Part shown: piece by piece, positions 1-12,750 of the stretch
How the letters are laid out: every line of letters begins with the position of its first letter
Position numbering within the stretch: position 1 is the first letter of the stretch
DNA from: Doryteuthis pealeii
Taxonomy: Eukaryota > Mollusca > Cephalopoda > Myopsida > Loliginidae
Direction: 5' to 3'
Assembly: GCA_023376005.1 (NCBI GenBank)
Contig: CM042145.1
Span: 12,856,454-12,920,453, forward strand
DNA length: 64,000 bases
Made by a program: the position numbers and the translations under genes
The notes under the pieces: model-generated
What the model saw: only the letters and a program-made list of their open reading frames with translations
The model's database searches: none
Told to the model about the DNA's origin: nothing

Positions 1-846
1 AAATTTTTAAATAAGTTGAATTTTTTATTTGTTTGGAAATTGTTTTTTGAAAGGTTTTTATATTGTTGAGTTATTACTTTGTTGTTTTAATGATTATTAA
101 TTTAAAAATCCATTTTTTGTGCTGAAGTTGACTATGTTGTATAATGTTAAAAAAGATAAGGATCACTTCATATTAGGCACAAGGTAAAAAAAAAAATGTT
201 TGTATATAATTGTTTAAATTTAGAAAATCAGTATTGAATATGCGCATGTGTACCTCATTATTTGACAAAAATATTTAAGAGAAAAAAAAAAATTTGGGTG
301 GTATTTTTTTTCTTTTAAATTTAAAAAAACTTTTTTTTTTTTTTTTTTTTAGAGTTCTGATGTTTGTTTAATTCATTCAAGTTTTAAAATCTTCCCTTAT
401 CTTTGGTTGATTAATTTAGTAAGATAAAATTTGGTAATGGTAATCAGAGTATTTTAATTATATAAATATATAAAACCATTTAAAGGAAACACAAATTGAT
501 TATTAATTTCTTTTTTTAATTTCTTAAGTCATCTGATGAACATTATATGTAATAATGCATTCCAAATAACTTGAACTGGCATGAATAGAATTGTCTACAT
601 AAATATATATTATAAATTGGAGTAACAAAGTTATTTGTATTGAAACAGTACATTGTCTGATGCTTGGTATGGCTAATATGGATTCCTTACTCTTTTTTTA
701 CTTTTATTCTATTCTATTTTTAAATCATCAATGGTAACTCTAATATTTTAACCTCTCCTTTTTTTTAAATTTTAATCAACATCCATATTATTTGAATACT
801 TATAAAGTGCTTCATCTTATTTATTTGCAATTCACTAAGCTCAGTA

Positions 847-864
847 CCACACACACACACACAG
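847..864. repeat. (CA)n microsatellite
   Basis: About nine CA units in AT-rich intron. Confidence 0.85.
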
Positions 865-1689
865 GTACTAACAAAATGTGCACCGATTATTCACTTTAAT
901 AATGAATTGAAATTAATTAAATTCATTATTTAAGGTCAAATTTTTGTTCAAGTCATAAAGTAGTAACATAATGAGCATTAGTAAAAAAAAAAAAAAAGAG
1001 GGGGGGGGCAAAATATTACATATGCAATTTATTTTTGATACATTTTAAATAATTTGCCTCAAAAATGACTGAAGATTTATGACACACTCAAAACAGACCC
1101 TCTTATCAACATTTTTAAAACACTTTTAAAAGTTTCTTCTTAGAAATCAATAACAAAAAACATTAAATACACTATGTACAGAAAAATTACTAACTTGTTG
1201 ATATTTATTTAAATGTAATATAATTTTTTTCATTTCAAACATGCAGTCCACAAAACTTGTTTACCTTTAGTCTAAAGGAAAACAACATTAGTGTGATAGG
1301 CTACCGCAGTCGTGGGCATAAGTGGCTAACCCACTAACCCAGATTGATAAACAAAAAAATTTCAATCAAACTGATTCAATAGAAAAAAATAAAAGTTCTT
1401 TAAAATGAATATTACCACTCGCACCATCCATATGTGCCTTGAGAGCAACAATTTATATACCTAATTAATAGATAAAATTAATTTAAAATGTAAATTGTAT
1501 AATCTTAAGTTTAAAATTTCATATTTTTAGATTCTAAAAACAAATATTTATTTAATAACAAACCTACTTTAGTATAGTTATCTAATAATCTTTGGAGTAA
1601 ACTCAATTGAAAAGTTAGGCCCCCACCCCTGTAAACAGACCAAATATTGATGTATAATTTTTTAACTAATAATCTAAAAGAAATTTATA

Positions 1690-2020
1690 TTTCATATACA
1701 ACAGAGTAAAAAAAATCACTCCTTTTAAAAAATTTTTTTTCTTTTTTTCTTTTCTATTTGAACTTTCGGTCTTGTCTTTTTATTTATACTGTAATTAGTT
1801 TCACTTTTATATAACCCCACTGATATTTTGTGCCTCAAAAATAAGGGGATGGTCAAAGTTATCTGAAAAAAATAAGGTTTTAGATAAAATAACTAATGCA
1901 TTATAAAAATTCATTCATTTATAAATCAACTCTTAAAATTTCATTAAAATTGTATAATTCCCTGATCTTTGGTAATTTTTTTTTCCAATCTGGGAGTGTT
2001 AAATTGACTTTGTAGAATGT
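1690..2020 (-). repeat. Diverged copy of an AT-rich dispersed repeat
   Basis: The stretch around 1920-2010 (ATAAATCAAC, TTTCATTAAAATTG, AATTCCCTGATC) matches 36530-36600. The same family is recognisable at 22185-22480, 23815-24070, 35215-35510 and 42290-42400. No coding capacity is seen and the edges are vague. Confidence 0.4.
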
Positions 2021-2338
2021 CTATGGTATATATATAATCTTAGTACTGTGCTTAATGGCTGCCAAAAAAGCCTTTAAGAGAATGATTATGAAATGTAGAT
2101 AATTTTTTTAGTACAGAACAATATTTTGGTATTTTCTTTATACTTAATTATAATTTCTAGCAAAATATTAAAAAAAAAAAAAAAAAAGTTTCCATGGTCT
2201 TTTTGAATTATCCAGAAGTTAAAATTCATACCTTTTGTCATTCAAGACACTCAAAAATGGAAATTAAAATTAAATCTTTAAACATTTTGCCTGAATCTCA
2301 GACGATGAATTATCATTATACACTTCATCCTATTGACA

Positions 2339-2572
2339 GGGTTGGGAATATGTTGACTGTATCCCTTGCAGAGGGTTAAGACCTCATCCAAAGAGGGGTT
2401 CTGGGTCTGATACTAAACTAAGTCCAGTTGTGATGTTCCAGTTTTGGAGCTCTTGGTAGGTGTGGAATCACCTCTTTGTTGTCATTACTCTCAAGTTCAC
2501 TTTGACATAAAGTGATGCTACTTTTTAGGGACCCATCTATTGGTCAAATAGATCTGTTTGAAAATCATTAGT
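2339..2572 (+). repeat. Dispersed repeat, family G
   Basis: Shares an ordered set of blocks with 49622-49810 and 51225-51470 and, inverted, 31976-32135: a CAGAGGG-TAAGAC head, TCTGGGTxTGAxACTAAAC, a CCAGTTxTGGAG block, CATTACTC, and the tail CCCATCTATTGGTCAAATAG. Function unknown. It behaves like an old SINE or MITE. Confidence 0.65.
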
Positions 2573-3574
2573 ATTAAATAGCAATACTTTAAACTATATA
2601 ATTGTGTACAAATTATTTGTGTTAAGAATAGTTAGTTGAAGCTATAATTGTTTACAAAGGATTATTATTATTATTAATAATAGTAGTAGTAGTTACTTGA
2701 AACCATAAAATTGCTTGAAATACTTGAAAACTTGTTATTGTGAGCAAGTAAATTATTATTAAATAGTTACTCAAAACCATATAATTGCTTGTGAAAAGAG
2801 AAAGAGAAAGATCATCTTTGGCATTAAATAACCTAACAAGGGTTGACTTGTAAAACCCACAAACTATTATATATTAATGCACTTAGACTAGTGTCTTCAT
2901 CTTGGTTATTATTATATTGTATGACCACCGGATATAATGGTCAAAAAATGACCATAACAGTCAAGCTAAGGATATCAATCCAAGTTTATCAGTGTATAAT
3001 AATTTTTAAAAATTCATTTTTATGGTCTATTTTTTTTCTTTTTAAATTGTCCTCTTACTGTTATTAATACAACAAATGGTTATTGTTTTATCCTGAAAGG
3101 CTCTTGTTATGTAAATGTTACTCCATACATAATGCTACCAACATAAAGAGGAGCATGTGTGAATTACTTGGCACTTTGACTGACTGGGTGGCTGGGTAAA
3201 CTGCAGGAAGCTGACCATTTAATCAGTCCATTGTTTGGTCTTTTTGTCAACTGCATGGTTTCATCAAAAACACATTGTTTTCTTTTTAAGCTAAGCTAAT
3301 AGAATGTACATAGAAAATCTGATATAATTTGTTATTTCTGTCTACTGTTCCTTTGAAAACCCACATCTCCCCCCTGGGAAGAAGCATGTCATAAATCTCA
3401 GTAGGCAAATAACTGTTCAGTTCTCTTAACTAGGTGGCTGTCTATGCCACAGATTCTCTCAAACACCTGGACTTACCTGGTATGGTAGGATCCTTTACCT
3501 GTTAGTTGTGATTTTGACTGTCTAAAGTAAGGTGAGTGTAAGATAGTTATTTACTAAATTTTGGTTAGCTGCGA

Positions 3575-3775
3575 CACAAAGCTTAAATTACTGGGTACCC
3601 AGTGAGAATCAAACTTACTAGAAATGGTCTGTTAATACACTAAGGCTCTCTTAATAGTTATTTACTAAGCTTAGTATAGTTTAGGCATAAGGCTATGAGT
3701 ATGGGGCACCAATGAGGATTGAACCCACTATTTGTTAATAATCGTTAACTAACTATTCCTCTACAGTGAGTGTAA
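3575..3775 (-). repeat. tRNA-derived SINE-like copy, family 3
   Basis: On the minus strand a TAGTTAG..GGGTTCAATCC pair resembles A and B boxes of a tRNA-type RNA polymerase III promoter. It is followed by the tail TTGTGCCTAAACT..AAGCTTAGTAAATAA. The tail recurs at 28905-28950 and 8760-8795. Decayed. Confidence 0.45.
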
Positions 3776-5500
3776 AATGGTTTGTTGGGATTTCCACTTA
3801 TAAACAATATTAGATTATACTTGCGTAAAAAAAATTTAAAAAAAAAGAAAAGAAAAGCCCTCTGGGTAGAGTAAAGATACATTTTTGAAAAATATTGCCT
3901 GAGGAGGGTGGGAGTTAAAAAAAAAAAAAAAAAAAATCAATGTCAATAAATTAAATTTTATTCAGTTCAATTCTGTCGAAAAATAAATTTTCTAAAAGTT
4001 CTTTTCGATAATTAAAATTTAAAAAATGTTTGTACAATTAATGAATGTAATATATGTTGTTACGCTCTTAATTCATTTTCTTAGAGATTTAATAAACTTC
4101 ATAATTATTAAAGTGAGCATTAAATTAATTGAATAACTTTGTTTGATTTTGATTTTTTTTATAAGAACAAAATAAAATTTTATATGAATTAAAAACCTAT
4201 TTTAATAATCTAATACCAAATAAAATTAAACTTATTGATGAATGTGTATTGTTTAAACAATGAACAAAATACTACTATTAATTACTTTGCTATAATTAAT
4301 TTGAATAAATATATTGCAGATGAAAAATAACATCATTAATAAAAAAGTAACTGTAAAGTTTTGGAGTTAAAAATAAATGTAAACATTTCTTTTTTAAATT
4401 TTAGTACACATGTACAAGACTACATCCGGTTTAGTTTACAGTTGAATACAAAAAAATCTTAAAATTTAAGCTATGACAAGGTTATGACAATTTCTTGTTT
4501 GTGAATAATTTTCTTGTAAAACTCGATACGTTAGATAACTTAATATATTAGAATAAAACTATATATAAATCAATGATACTGCATGTGTTTAATGAAACTT
4601 ATTTTAAAAATCATGGTGGACCGTCAAATGTTGCGTAATTAGTTTCTGAGTATATATATAATAGTGTTGTTCTCTATTTTATGTATTAATAATCTTGACT
4701 ATACATTAATTACTCATTGATAAACTTACTTAATTACTGTGACGTAGTTTCAGTTACAGACATATAGATACCAAGTCTCTATTTACATATAGATGTGCGG
4801 AAAGAAAATGAAAGATTTATTTCCCTTATGCAAGTTCTGTCTGATTTTAGTGCGTGTAAATATATTAAAATAATGGTTTGAGGTTTTAGAAAATGCCTAG
4901 TGAATGAAATGCAAACTTTTGCAATAAGATATTACTTTATTAATAATTGAAGAATAAATCGCATGGAATTATGACATTTTTACAAATGTAGAAAACAATA
5001 TGAAATTATTTATGTAAGTTTGGTTGATAAAGGTCGAATAAAAAATATTATAAATAATTCTATATTAAATAATCTAATCCACAATATTTTAATCTTAAGA
5101 AAAAAGAAAAAGAAAAAAAAAAAGAACCCAAAACAAGACGATGCTGATAAAAGCATGGCATGAATTAAATTAATAAGAATTCAATGAAATATATTTGTAG
5201 ATATTCTTTTCCTTATAAGAATTAACTAAATTAACATTTGGCAATTATAGAAATAATTTGTCAAATGAAAGAAATATTTTATTCTTAATTGAAAGGAATT
5301 TATGTTCAATCCCTACATTGAAAACTGTTGAGGCTAAAAAGTGCTCACTCTCTTTCTGAGTTGGAATGAATTGTAAAATGAGTCAACAGTTCAGTCATAA
5401 AAAAAAAAAAAAACTGGCTAATCCTGGTTGTAATATTTAAAAAATCTCCATCCTTAGTTGCTTACAAATTCTGGAAATTGTTGACACTTGTCAGCTTCCT

Positions 5501-5526
5501 GTGTGTGTGTGTGTGTGTGTGTGTGT
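5501..5526. repeat. (GT)n microsatellite
   Basis: Thirteen GT units. Confidence 0.9.
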
Positions 5527-5790
5527 ATCTGCAGGTGTGTAGGGAGGGGGTGAAGTAAGGAGGGAAGTGAGACACTCAAAATGTTTATGTTGCTTCATTT
5601 GTTGAAGAAGCTCTGCAAGATAGTCTGTTTTCTTGTCAACTTTAGATAATTAATAGTTTTCTAAACAATCATGACACTTTTGGGGCTTACTCTCCAGATT
5701 AAAAATTTTATTGGTTTCTTTCTGAATTTAACAATTTGTATTGATTTTTTTTTACTTATACTGATTTTTTTTTCCCCAAATTTGTTTTAA

Positions 5791-6112
5791 TCTAATATAG
5801 TGATGCTGATAGGTATGCGTCCTGCGTCCCTGATGCACAAAAATCTAAAAGGATACAGTAAAATTGTATCCATGCGTCCCAGAGTCTTTCTTTTTTCTTC
5901 CTTCACCATTTTAGGCTAACTGTAAATACATTTCAATAGTTTCTTAGAAATGAACTACACAGGATAGGTTACAAGGTAGGTGTTAGATGGCTTTGTTTCC
6001 CCAGATCATAAATAAAAACCTCACAATTTATATGAAACTTTACTTGGGACCCATAGATTTTTCCCGTGGACTCGTTCAAAGCAAATGTTTGCCCCAGGAC
6101 GAACTAAATCAA
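5791..6112 (-). mobile_element. hAT-like MITE, family H
   Basis: The minus strand matches copies at 47497-47795 and 53243-53575 over about 300 bp (shared blocks include GTGAGGGAAGAAAAAAG, ACACTGGGACGCATG and the GGGTCCCAA region). Copy ends resemble inverted CAG(T/A)GATGCT(T/G)ATAG, suggesting a non-autonomous hAT-type DNA element. I could not confirm 8-bp target duplications, so the class is tentative. Confidence 0.5.
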
Positions 6113-6118
6113 AAAAGC

Positions 6119-6170
<52 letters not shown>
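6119..6170. repeat. (TG)n(TA)n(TG)n microsatellite
   Basis: Compound dinucleotide repeat immediately upstream of a SINE copy. Confidence 0.9.
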
Positions 6171-6171
<1 letters not shown>

Positions 6172-6185
6172 CTGTATATGTGTAT

Positions 6186-6425
6186 GGGACAGTTTAGCTC
6201 AGTCGGTAGAGCATTCACCTAGGAATTGCAGGGTTCCGGCTTTGATGCCAGTCCTTGCCAACAAAGTGCATGAATGGCACATGAGTAATCTGATCTGTGT
6301 GGTAAAGCATCTAGGAGCTGACGGTAGGTCTGGTGTTCCACCTCAGCAAAAGCAATTTCCCTGGTCTAGCACTAGCGAAAAGGGGATAGACTCTCTCACT
6401 GTTTGGCTGATATCAACAATTTATA
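6186..6425 (+). mobile_element. tRNA-derived SINE, family 1
   Basis: The head TTTAGCTCAGTCGGTAGAGC (A box) and GGGTTCCGGCTTTGATGCC (degenerate B box) form a tRNA-like 5' part. The body contains AAGCATCTAGGAGCTGACGG, CCACCTCAG and CTAGCACTAGCGAAAAGGGG. The same body is found inverted at 28408-28653, 30218-30482, 31147-31352 and 53822-54073. This copy is diverged. Transcription would be by RNA polymerase III from the internal boxes. Confidence 0.82.
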
Positions 6426-6773
6426 GTTTTAACACGAGACTTAACTGTATACACTTGTTTATTTTCCATTTTTTAAAAATACTTTTTTAAAGCCCATCTT
6501 TGATGACCATTAAACACAAAGTTAAGTCACATTCTATTTGTAGAATTAATTGTAAATAAATAAATGAGGGAAGTTATCTTTCTAGGGAAATTATAATAAG
6601 TGAGTATGAATTAAGATCCCTACACTATTACTGGATTGGAATGCTTTATTCTCTTAGAGCATTTTCAATGCTATTATGCTAATAAAAATTGTGGTTTAAT
6701 ATACTATTTTTGCTTGTGTTAACAATTCCTTCTCATTTTTTTCCATTATAAGATAAAAAATATTTTTCTTGAT

Positions 6774-6775
6774 CT

Positions 6776-6856
<81 letters not shown>
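6774..6856. repeat. (CA)n(TA)n(GA)n microsatellite
   Basis: Three adjoining dinucleotide tracts, about 83 bp. Confidence 0.9.
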
Positions 6857-7100
6857 ATCTTGATTTAGATTAATTTATTTACAAAAAACCTGTAAATGTG
6901 ACTTTTTTCCTCTTTTCTTTTTTAAAATGTTCCTATCAGAATTCAAATAATCCTACTTCACTTGCCCTACATCTCCTCAAGAGGCAATACTTTGTGACTT
7001 AGTCTGATCATATTACTGACCATATTTTTATGTCCTTAACAAATTCATTCTTTTTTTCTTGTCCTTTACGTTGGACAGTTTTCTTAGTCTGTATATTTTA

Positions 7101-7138
<38 letters not shown>

Positions 7139-10100
7139 GTCTGTGTGTGTGAGCTTATTTGTCCTGATATGCAATCTTTTATATGATGTTTTTTCTCTTG
7201 TTATAAATTTAAATCGTCTTTAATACACTACTGTCTTTGTACTGGTACATTTTCACAATTAGGTACTGTGGCTAAAAATTACTTCTGCTGTTGTTGTTCT
7301 GGACTCCCTGGCATCCTTATCAGTACTTGTTTCAAGGTAGATTTCACTTAACCGCCCACAAGTCCTCATGAATATATATTATATATATATATATATAATA
7401 TATAATATAAATTTGTTTTCAAATGGATTACAAACCTTCTTGCATATCTGATTTTTTCCTCTCATGATTGCAAATGTATACAAATTCAAATTTATTATGT
7501 ATGTGTGTGTGTAATAAGTGGAAATGTGAAGTTGATATAAGTTATCAGCACTGGAAAATAGAATCTGCAATGTTCAAATTTTGGCTGAGGTTGCTTCTAT
7601 TCACTTTGAACTTGCACTCTTGTAAAGGCATGAAACCATTTCCCTGCATATTTTCCTATCAATAGATATCTGGAGAAAATGTCTCGTCATGAGTTGATAG
7701 TTGAATATAGAGAAAAAGTGTAAAAAAGTGAGCACTTGGATCAATCATCTTTCTATAATTGTTTTACTTTCTTTTGCATTCCTTTCATTTTCAAACTTCA
7801 TATAGAGACTTCATATATGACCCCGCTTAATAATACTAGGGTCAAAAAAAGGATCATAAATCAAAACTACCCTAATTTAAACTCTATCAAAATAACTGAA
7901 TTTGTGTCCAAGCACTGACATACAAATTCATATTTTTGTATATCTCTGAAAATTAATATAAAAATGAATTTTGAATTATTTAATTGGGGGAGGGTACTTG
8001 ATTATAATGAAATGAATTTTATTTATAAAGTACTGTATTCAGTTACACATAATATAAAGCTATATTTGCTTGGTTCTATTAGATTATTTTTGATAAACCC
8101 ATTCCTTCAATAATTTTGTTAATGAGTAAAATAGGAATCTCTTCAATATGATTATAATAATTTGCCTCCTTTTTATCAGTTAAGCACATATTGAATTATT
8201 TACTTTTTCTTTTATCTCCTAAAAAATCACATTTTAATGCGTAATCAAAGCGTTAATTATTTTAATTTTGTTATTGGATTAAATTCAATTTTTGATGATT
8301 TTGTTGAATCGGGGATTTTAATTTTCTTAATCATGAAAATAAGGACAAAGAATAATTATTACTGAAATGCTGTCTTTTTTTTTTTTTCTCTTTTGTTTTT
8401 GTTAAAACCTTTTTAATTTAACTCTTTGCCTACTTTAAACCACTGCAATCCTACCGTAAACCACTGGCAGCGGCTCTTGCACGTGTCACTTGTTTGCACT
8501 CAGATTGCAATAATAATAGGACTTTATTGGAATAGAATGAATTCTGAGGTGAATAGATAGTTAACTTTGAAATATCCCATCATACAGGTAAAAAGTACAG
8601 CTGTGTGGGGTGAAATTTTGTAGGCAGAGTTAAATACAATCATTATAAATGTTATTTTTTTTCTTTTTTTTTTTTTCCTTTTTTTTTTTTTTTTGCTATA
8701 GTGAATGAGTAATGTTTATTAAATATTTATTTAGTCTTTAAACTGATACAGCTTTTAACCTTGTACCACAATTAAGCTAAGCTTAGTAAATAACTGGTGC
8801 AGCTTTTTCTTTATGGATTAACACTTTTTCTGTTGATATCAAATGAAGAGGTACCACTCTCTTACTTAGCCTTACTGAATAAGTTTGCTGGTTGTGATTT
8901 ATATTGCTTAACACTTGTCCTGTCACAATCACTAAAATACACAAGACAACACTGTAATTACATACTTTTTCTTACAAACTTTGTGTCACAGAATATATAT
9001 GTTAATTAGTTCTTAACAAATTCATAATGTTTCTTTGGAGATTTTTCTGCATTATCTTTATTGCCATTCAAATTAAAAAGTCCTAATTCTAAAAAAAACA
9101 CCTATTACACTATTTTTATTAGAATTTTCAACTACAATCAAGAGAGGAACTCTGGTGACAGAGAGACAGTTGATTAAGACTTACTTGTTCTTCATTTCTT
9201 CTTGCTACGTCTAGTCACCATGTTTCCTCCTCCTCTTCTTCTCTGGTCAACATTTTGTTGTCTAGCTGTCATCTTACTAAAAACTTCTTTTTAAGGGCTA
9301 GTTTTTAGTCATGCAATTAATCAACCCACAAGACTTTTATTTTCTTGATCAAGATTTATTTAACCCATTCTTATTCGCCGTGTGGGAGAATCAACCTCGC
9401 AGCAGCACATCTACTCTTCGTCAATCTGAGGTTGAAACTAAATAACGTGACGCACGAGATTCTGACCCTTTTTTCTTCTTTTTCTTAAAAATTTTTTTTT
9501 CATATTTGTATGTTACTTTAACCTGGCACATTGTAGCAAGATTTTTGTTAGTACAATCACATAAAATACTCTACTTATTTGTAACTTAATAATATTGTGC
9601 ATTCTATGTTCATATTCATTCCAGTCATTATAATTTCTTATAGGAAATAATGATTAAATGTTCATTTATAGAATACTTCCGTTTTAATTTATTCATTTGT
9701 TTTATTTATAATTGTAAAGTAGTAAAGAAATATGACTGAAAAATGAAAATGGTTTTTGGAAATAACAGTTTATTTTTTATGTTTTTGCCTCTATGCCTTC
9801 AGATACTATAAATTTGTTTTTAAAATAAATTTGTTGACATAAATTGTTATGGAAACAGCTGTTGATTATTGGGTGTTGCTTGGGAGCTTTTAAATTTGTT
9901 TTGTAATTAAGATATTACTGAAGACAATCATTAAAAGATATTGTAGTGTTCAGTTTACCTAAATTAGATCTATTGAATTTCTATTTATTTCCTTTTTGTT
10001 TTGATATTAATTTGGCTAAAAATGGAGATAGATTAAAGAAACTGGATCATTGTTTTTTATTGTTTGGTATAAGATTAAGACATTTGTTTTTTTATATATT

Positions 10101-10813
10101 TTAATTGTATCTTCTATAAATAAGATGTGACTTGAGATCAACTTTAATGTCTACCAAAATGGCCTTTCAGTTAGCAAGTTATTAATAAAGATATTTCTTT
10201 CCAGGTATTAGATGTAAATTGAAAGCCAAATAAAGAATAATCTCCAAAAATGTTACCCATAAAGGGCCATAATAATTTAGCTACAGATACTTTTATTTTT
10301 TAAACTGTTAATAATAATATAATAATACTGGTTATTTTACTATCTGTTGTGGAAACTAGTGTCCTTGTTTGTCTAGTGTACTTTTTACCACCTGGTATTC
10401 ACTTTTTCTTAGTTGATTTCCACTTGGTGGGAGAGAAAAAAAAATACACTAGAAACTAGTTTTTTTTTCTTCATTAACTTTCATACAACCTTTTCTACTT
10501 CTATTAAACAGATTTACTTTTCTTAACTGTTATATGTAATTAAAGGAATTAATAACTTAGATGTGTCTCTGAGTCAATACTTTTCTCTTTAGATGGTGAA
10601 CATGCAGTTGTCTGTGTACTGGTTGTTGTTGCAAGTTGGCAGAGGTATGGTGGGGGGTGGATGAAGGTTAAATCTACCTTAACTGTTAGTAATCAACTAT
10701 GCTTGGGATGGCTGACAAGGGTTCAGTCAGATTTTACTGGCTCAGTTTATTTACACAATCCTTGTTTTATTTGTACCTGCAAATAATTTTCTGTTTTGTT
10801 TTCTATTTTTCAG

Positions 10814-10888
10814 GTGACATTACTCAGAAGGGATATGAAAAGAAAAAGAATCGTTTGTTGGAACCTTACAGAAAACAATCTGAGTCAG
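10814..10888 (+). CDS. DIP2: DIP2 internal coding exon (end of DMAP1-binding domain)
   Basis: With one base from the previous exon this encodes G followed by DITQKGYEKKKNRLLEPY and RKQSES. The block GDITQKGYEKK is a hallmark of the N-terminal DMAP1-binding domain of disco-interacting protein 2, a large conserved metazoan protein whose C-terminal two thirds carry two AMP-binding (acyl-CoA synthetase-like) domains. Family knowledge links DIP2 to neuronal morphology and to diacylglycerol homeostasis. The exon starts after TTTTTCAG (AG at 10812-10813) and ends before a GT donor at 10889-10890. It is 75 nt with phase 1 at both ends, so the Gly codon is split G|GT. The open frame seen upstream of 10814 is intron read-through. 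The DMAP1-binding start and the initiator Met lie in earlier exons outside the window. Paralogue identity cannot be set from 25 codons. Confidence 0.92.
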
Positions 10889-12038
10889 GTATTTTTCATT
10901 TTGCCTTTTTTTTTATTACTAAAAACATTAAATATATAAAATAAGAATCATGAATAAAATAAAATAAAAATAAAAAAAAAAGTTTTCTTTGTTGGTGGAT
11001 ACTTTGTTTATCTTATTTGTTTCCATTGATATTAAATATCATTATCACACAGGTACTGTTTGTCCACTGTTCAAGTTGTTGAAGAACAAAAAATTCCAAG
11101 TATTCATCAGTGCAGATATATAAATAAAACTGATCTAAAAATTATTTACAGTGCTTCTTGAGTGCCTTTAAAATTAATCTGTATTTACTGCCTTGTTTAA
11201 TATATATATTATAATATATATATATATTATCCTAAAATAAACTTTTTCTATTAGGTTAAATTCAAAGCCGAATATATAAACTGGCTAAAAAGGATTTAAA
11301 TCATTTAATTTCAGTATTTATTCTAAAGAGCGTGTTTAGTTTTTGCCTTTCCGGTTTTTAAAAAAAAAAAGAAGTTTTTTAAGTGAATCATTTTTTCATG
11401 CCTGTTTACAAATTGAGCCGGATAAAATGACTGGATCATTAGGGTTCTTCTCTTAATCTTTTTTTGCTCATCATAACAGCTGTGGATTAGACTTTCTCTA
11501 TCTGATCTTCTCACCGGAATCAGAATGTCGTATCCATCCACTTCTTCAGCAGTATTCTCATCTTTGTGAAGGATGTGCTACTATATTTTTGTCTGTGGAC
11601 AAGATGTAGTAAAAAAAAACAAAAAAAAAACAGTGTGCTTGCTACTGAGGATTCCAGCCTGGAGCAGCACCCTATTATATAAATGTGGACAGTCAGTTGT
11701 CCGGAAGCTTTCCTTATTTGTTTTTAGAACCAGGCAGTTTTTTTATCTTTACCCATACATACACATGTGAGTGCTCATATTAAACTGACCATTTGTTATA
11801 TTCTGCTCCTGTGAGGAGGTAGTTAAAAGCAAAATCATAACTGCTGTGAGAAATAAACTGACAATTTTATTCCTATATATTTCATCATAATCCAATAACT
11901 TTGTGTATGTGACAATGGGCCTCTTTGTTAGATTTTTTTTTCATTTGGTTGTTTTTGAACTGTTAGCAATAATTTAATCTCAAAGTTGCTAGTGTTGTTT
12001 AAGTGTTATCACTTTTAATTAAAGGAGTCCTGGTTAGG

Positions 12039-12750
12039 AGCTTACAATCAAGTCATGTTGAAAGCACCTTTTCCTGCTAGATCGCCAAAATCAAGCAGTG
12101 ATGAGCCTGTTCAATATGTAACGTAGCGGCATCGTCACGGTACCAAATAAATATATTATGTTATATACTTCTCTTTGGCCGGATCTGGTATATCTTCTAT
12201 CATCTATCTTCTACAGGTCTGGTCTTTCTTAGATGGGGATTCCGGGTCTGGTTTCTGCTGGGGAGCGTTCCTTATCAGAAGCCTTGTGTCATTGTTAGCT
12301 TTTAGTAATACAACAAGACTTCGATTTACAATGATGTTACTTTATTCATGAACCCCAGACCAGACAATCACGCAGTGAGCTCACATCTTACTAGCTTGGC
12401 TTCTAACTCCTAACTGCCTAACTGCAACTGACTGAGTTGCTTACACCTTAAACCGGAAGGGATTCTATTGACTTCCGTTGTCTCGCGTTCCATCCCCTGA
12501 ACGCAAGGTGAGAGTGAGGTCAAGCATTGTCACTCACTCTCAAGGCCATCAGCTGTACTGATTGCCATAAGGATTTCTATACTACCTTAAAAAGTAATAG
12601 GGATCCAATTATTATGTAACAAATACTTGGGTGATCATTTAAGCAACAGCAGGTGCTGTAAGAAACTGAATAGCAAAATTACTTGATTCAACATTAAATG
12701 ACTCTAAAATGGTTGATATGCCATAAAGCAACCAAACCAACCTGGTTAGA
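12039..12750 (+). mobile_element. 5S rRNA-derived SINE, split by a solo LTR
   Basis: 12039-12116 and 12622-12663 together make a 120-bp sequence colinear with animal 5S rRNA. Diagnostic parts are CATGTTGAAAGCACC, the A-box-like ATCAAGCAGTGATGAGCCTG and ACTTGGGTGATCATTTAAG..AGGTGCTGTAAG. It is followed by a tail with TCAACATTAAATGACTC and GGTTGATATGCC that also ends other repeats here (44731, 49920, 51550). Head plus shared tail fits a SINE3-type element rather than a 5S gene. It carries many substitutions and is interrupted by the insertion at 12117-12621. Confidence 0.75.
12117..12621. mobile_element. Putative solo LTR (505 bp) inserted in the 5S SINE
   Basis: The insert begins TGTAACG and ends GTAACA (TG..CA termini) and is flanked by AATA on both sides (12113-12116 and 12622-12625). 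Removing it with one AATA restores the uninterrupted 5S-like order, as in the second copy at 48062-48127. Length, termini and a 4-bp target duplication fit a solo LTR of a Gypsy-type retrotransposon. No coding sequence, so orientation is unresolved. Confidence 0.62.

Larger units (their letters stand above)
1..10813 (+). other. DIP2: 3' part of upstream DIP2 intron
   Basis: This AT-rich stretch precedes the first visible DIP2 exon and ends in a pyrimidine-rich tract and CAG at 10811-10813. I see no further exon in it. It holds poly-T and poly-A runs (about 331-351, 2170-2187, 7106-7137), short microsatellites, and old SINE and MITE copies listed separately. The parts at 1-1500, 2573-3574, 3776-5500 and 6857-10813 show nothing beyond AT-rich sequence and short repeats. 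The 5' donor and the preceding exon lie outside the window, so the intron is at least 10.8 kb. Confidence 0.8.

Noticed and set aside
5987..6490. 167-codon open frame
   Set aside because: It crosses a MITE, a dinucleotide repeat and a SINE. The apparent protein is read through unrelated repeats.
10699..10813. Upstream part of the open frame as extra DIP2 coding sequence
   Set aside because: The residues before the Gly do not match DIP2, and a polypyrimidine tract plus CAG marks a splice acceptor at 10813.
12039..12663. Functional 5S rRNA gene
   Set aside because: Many substitutions, a split by an LTR and a SINE tail argue for a retroposed copy.
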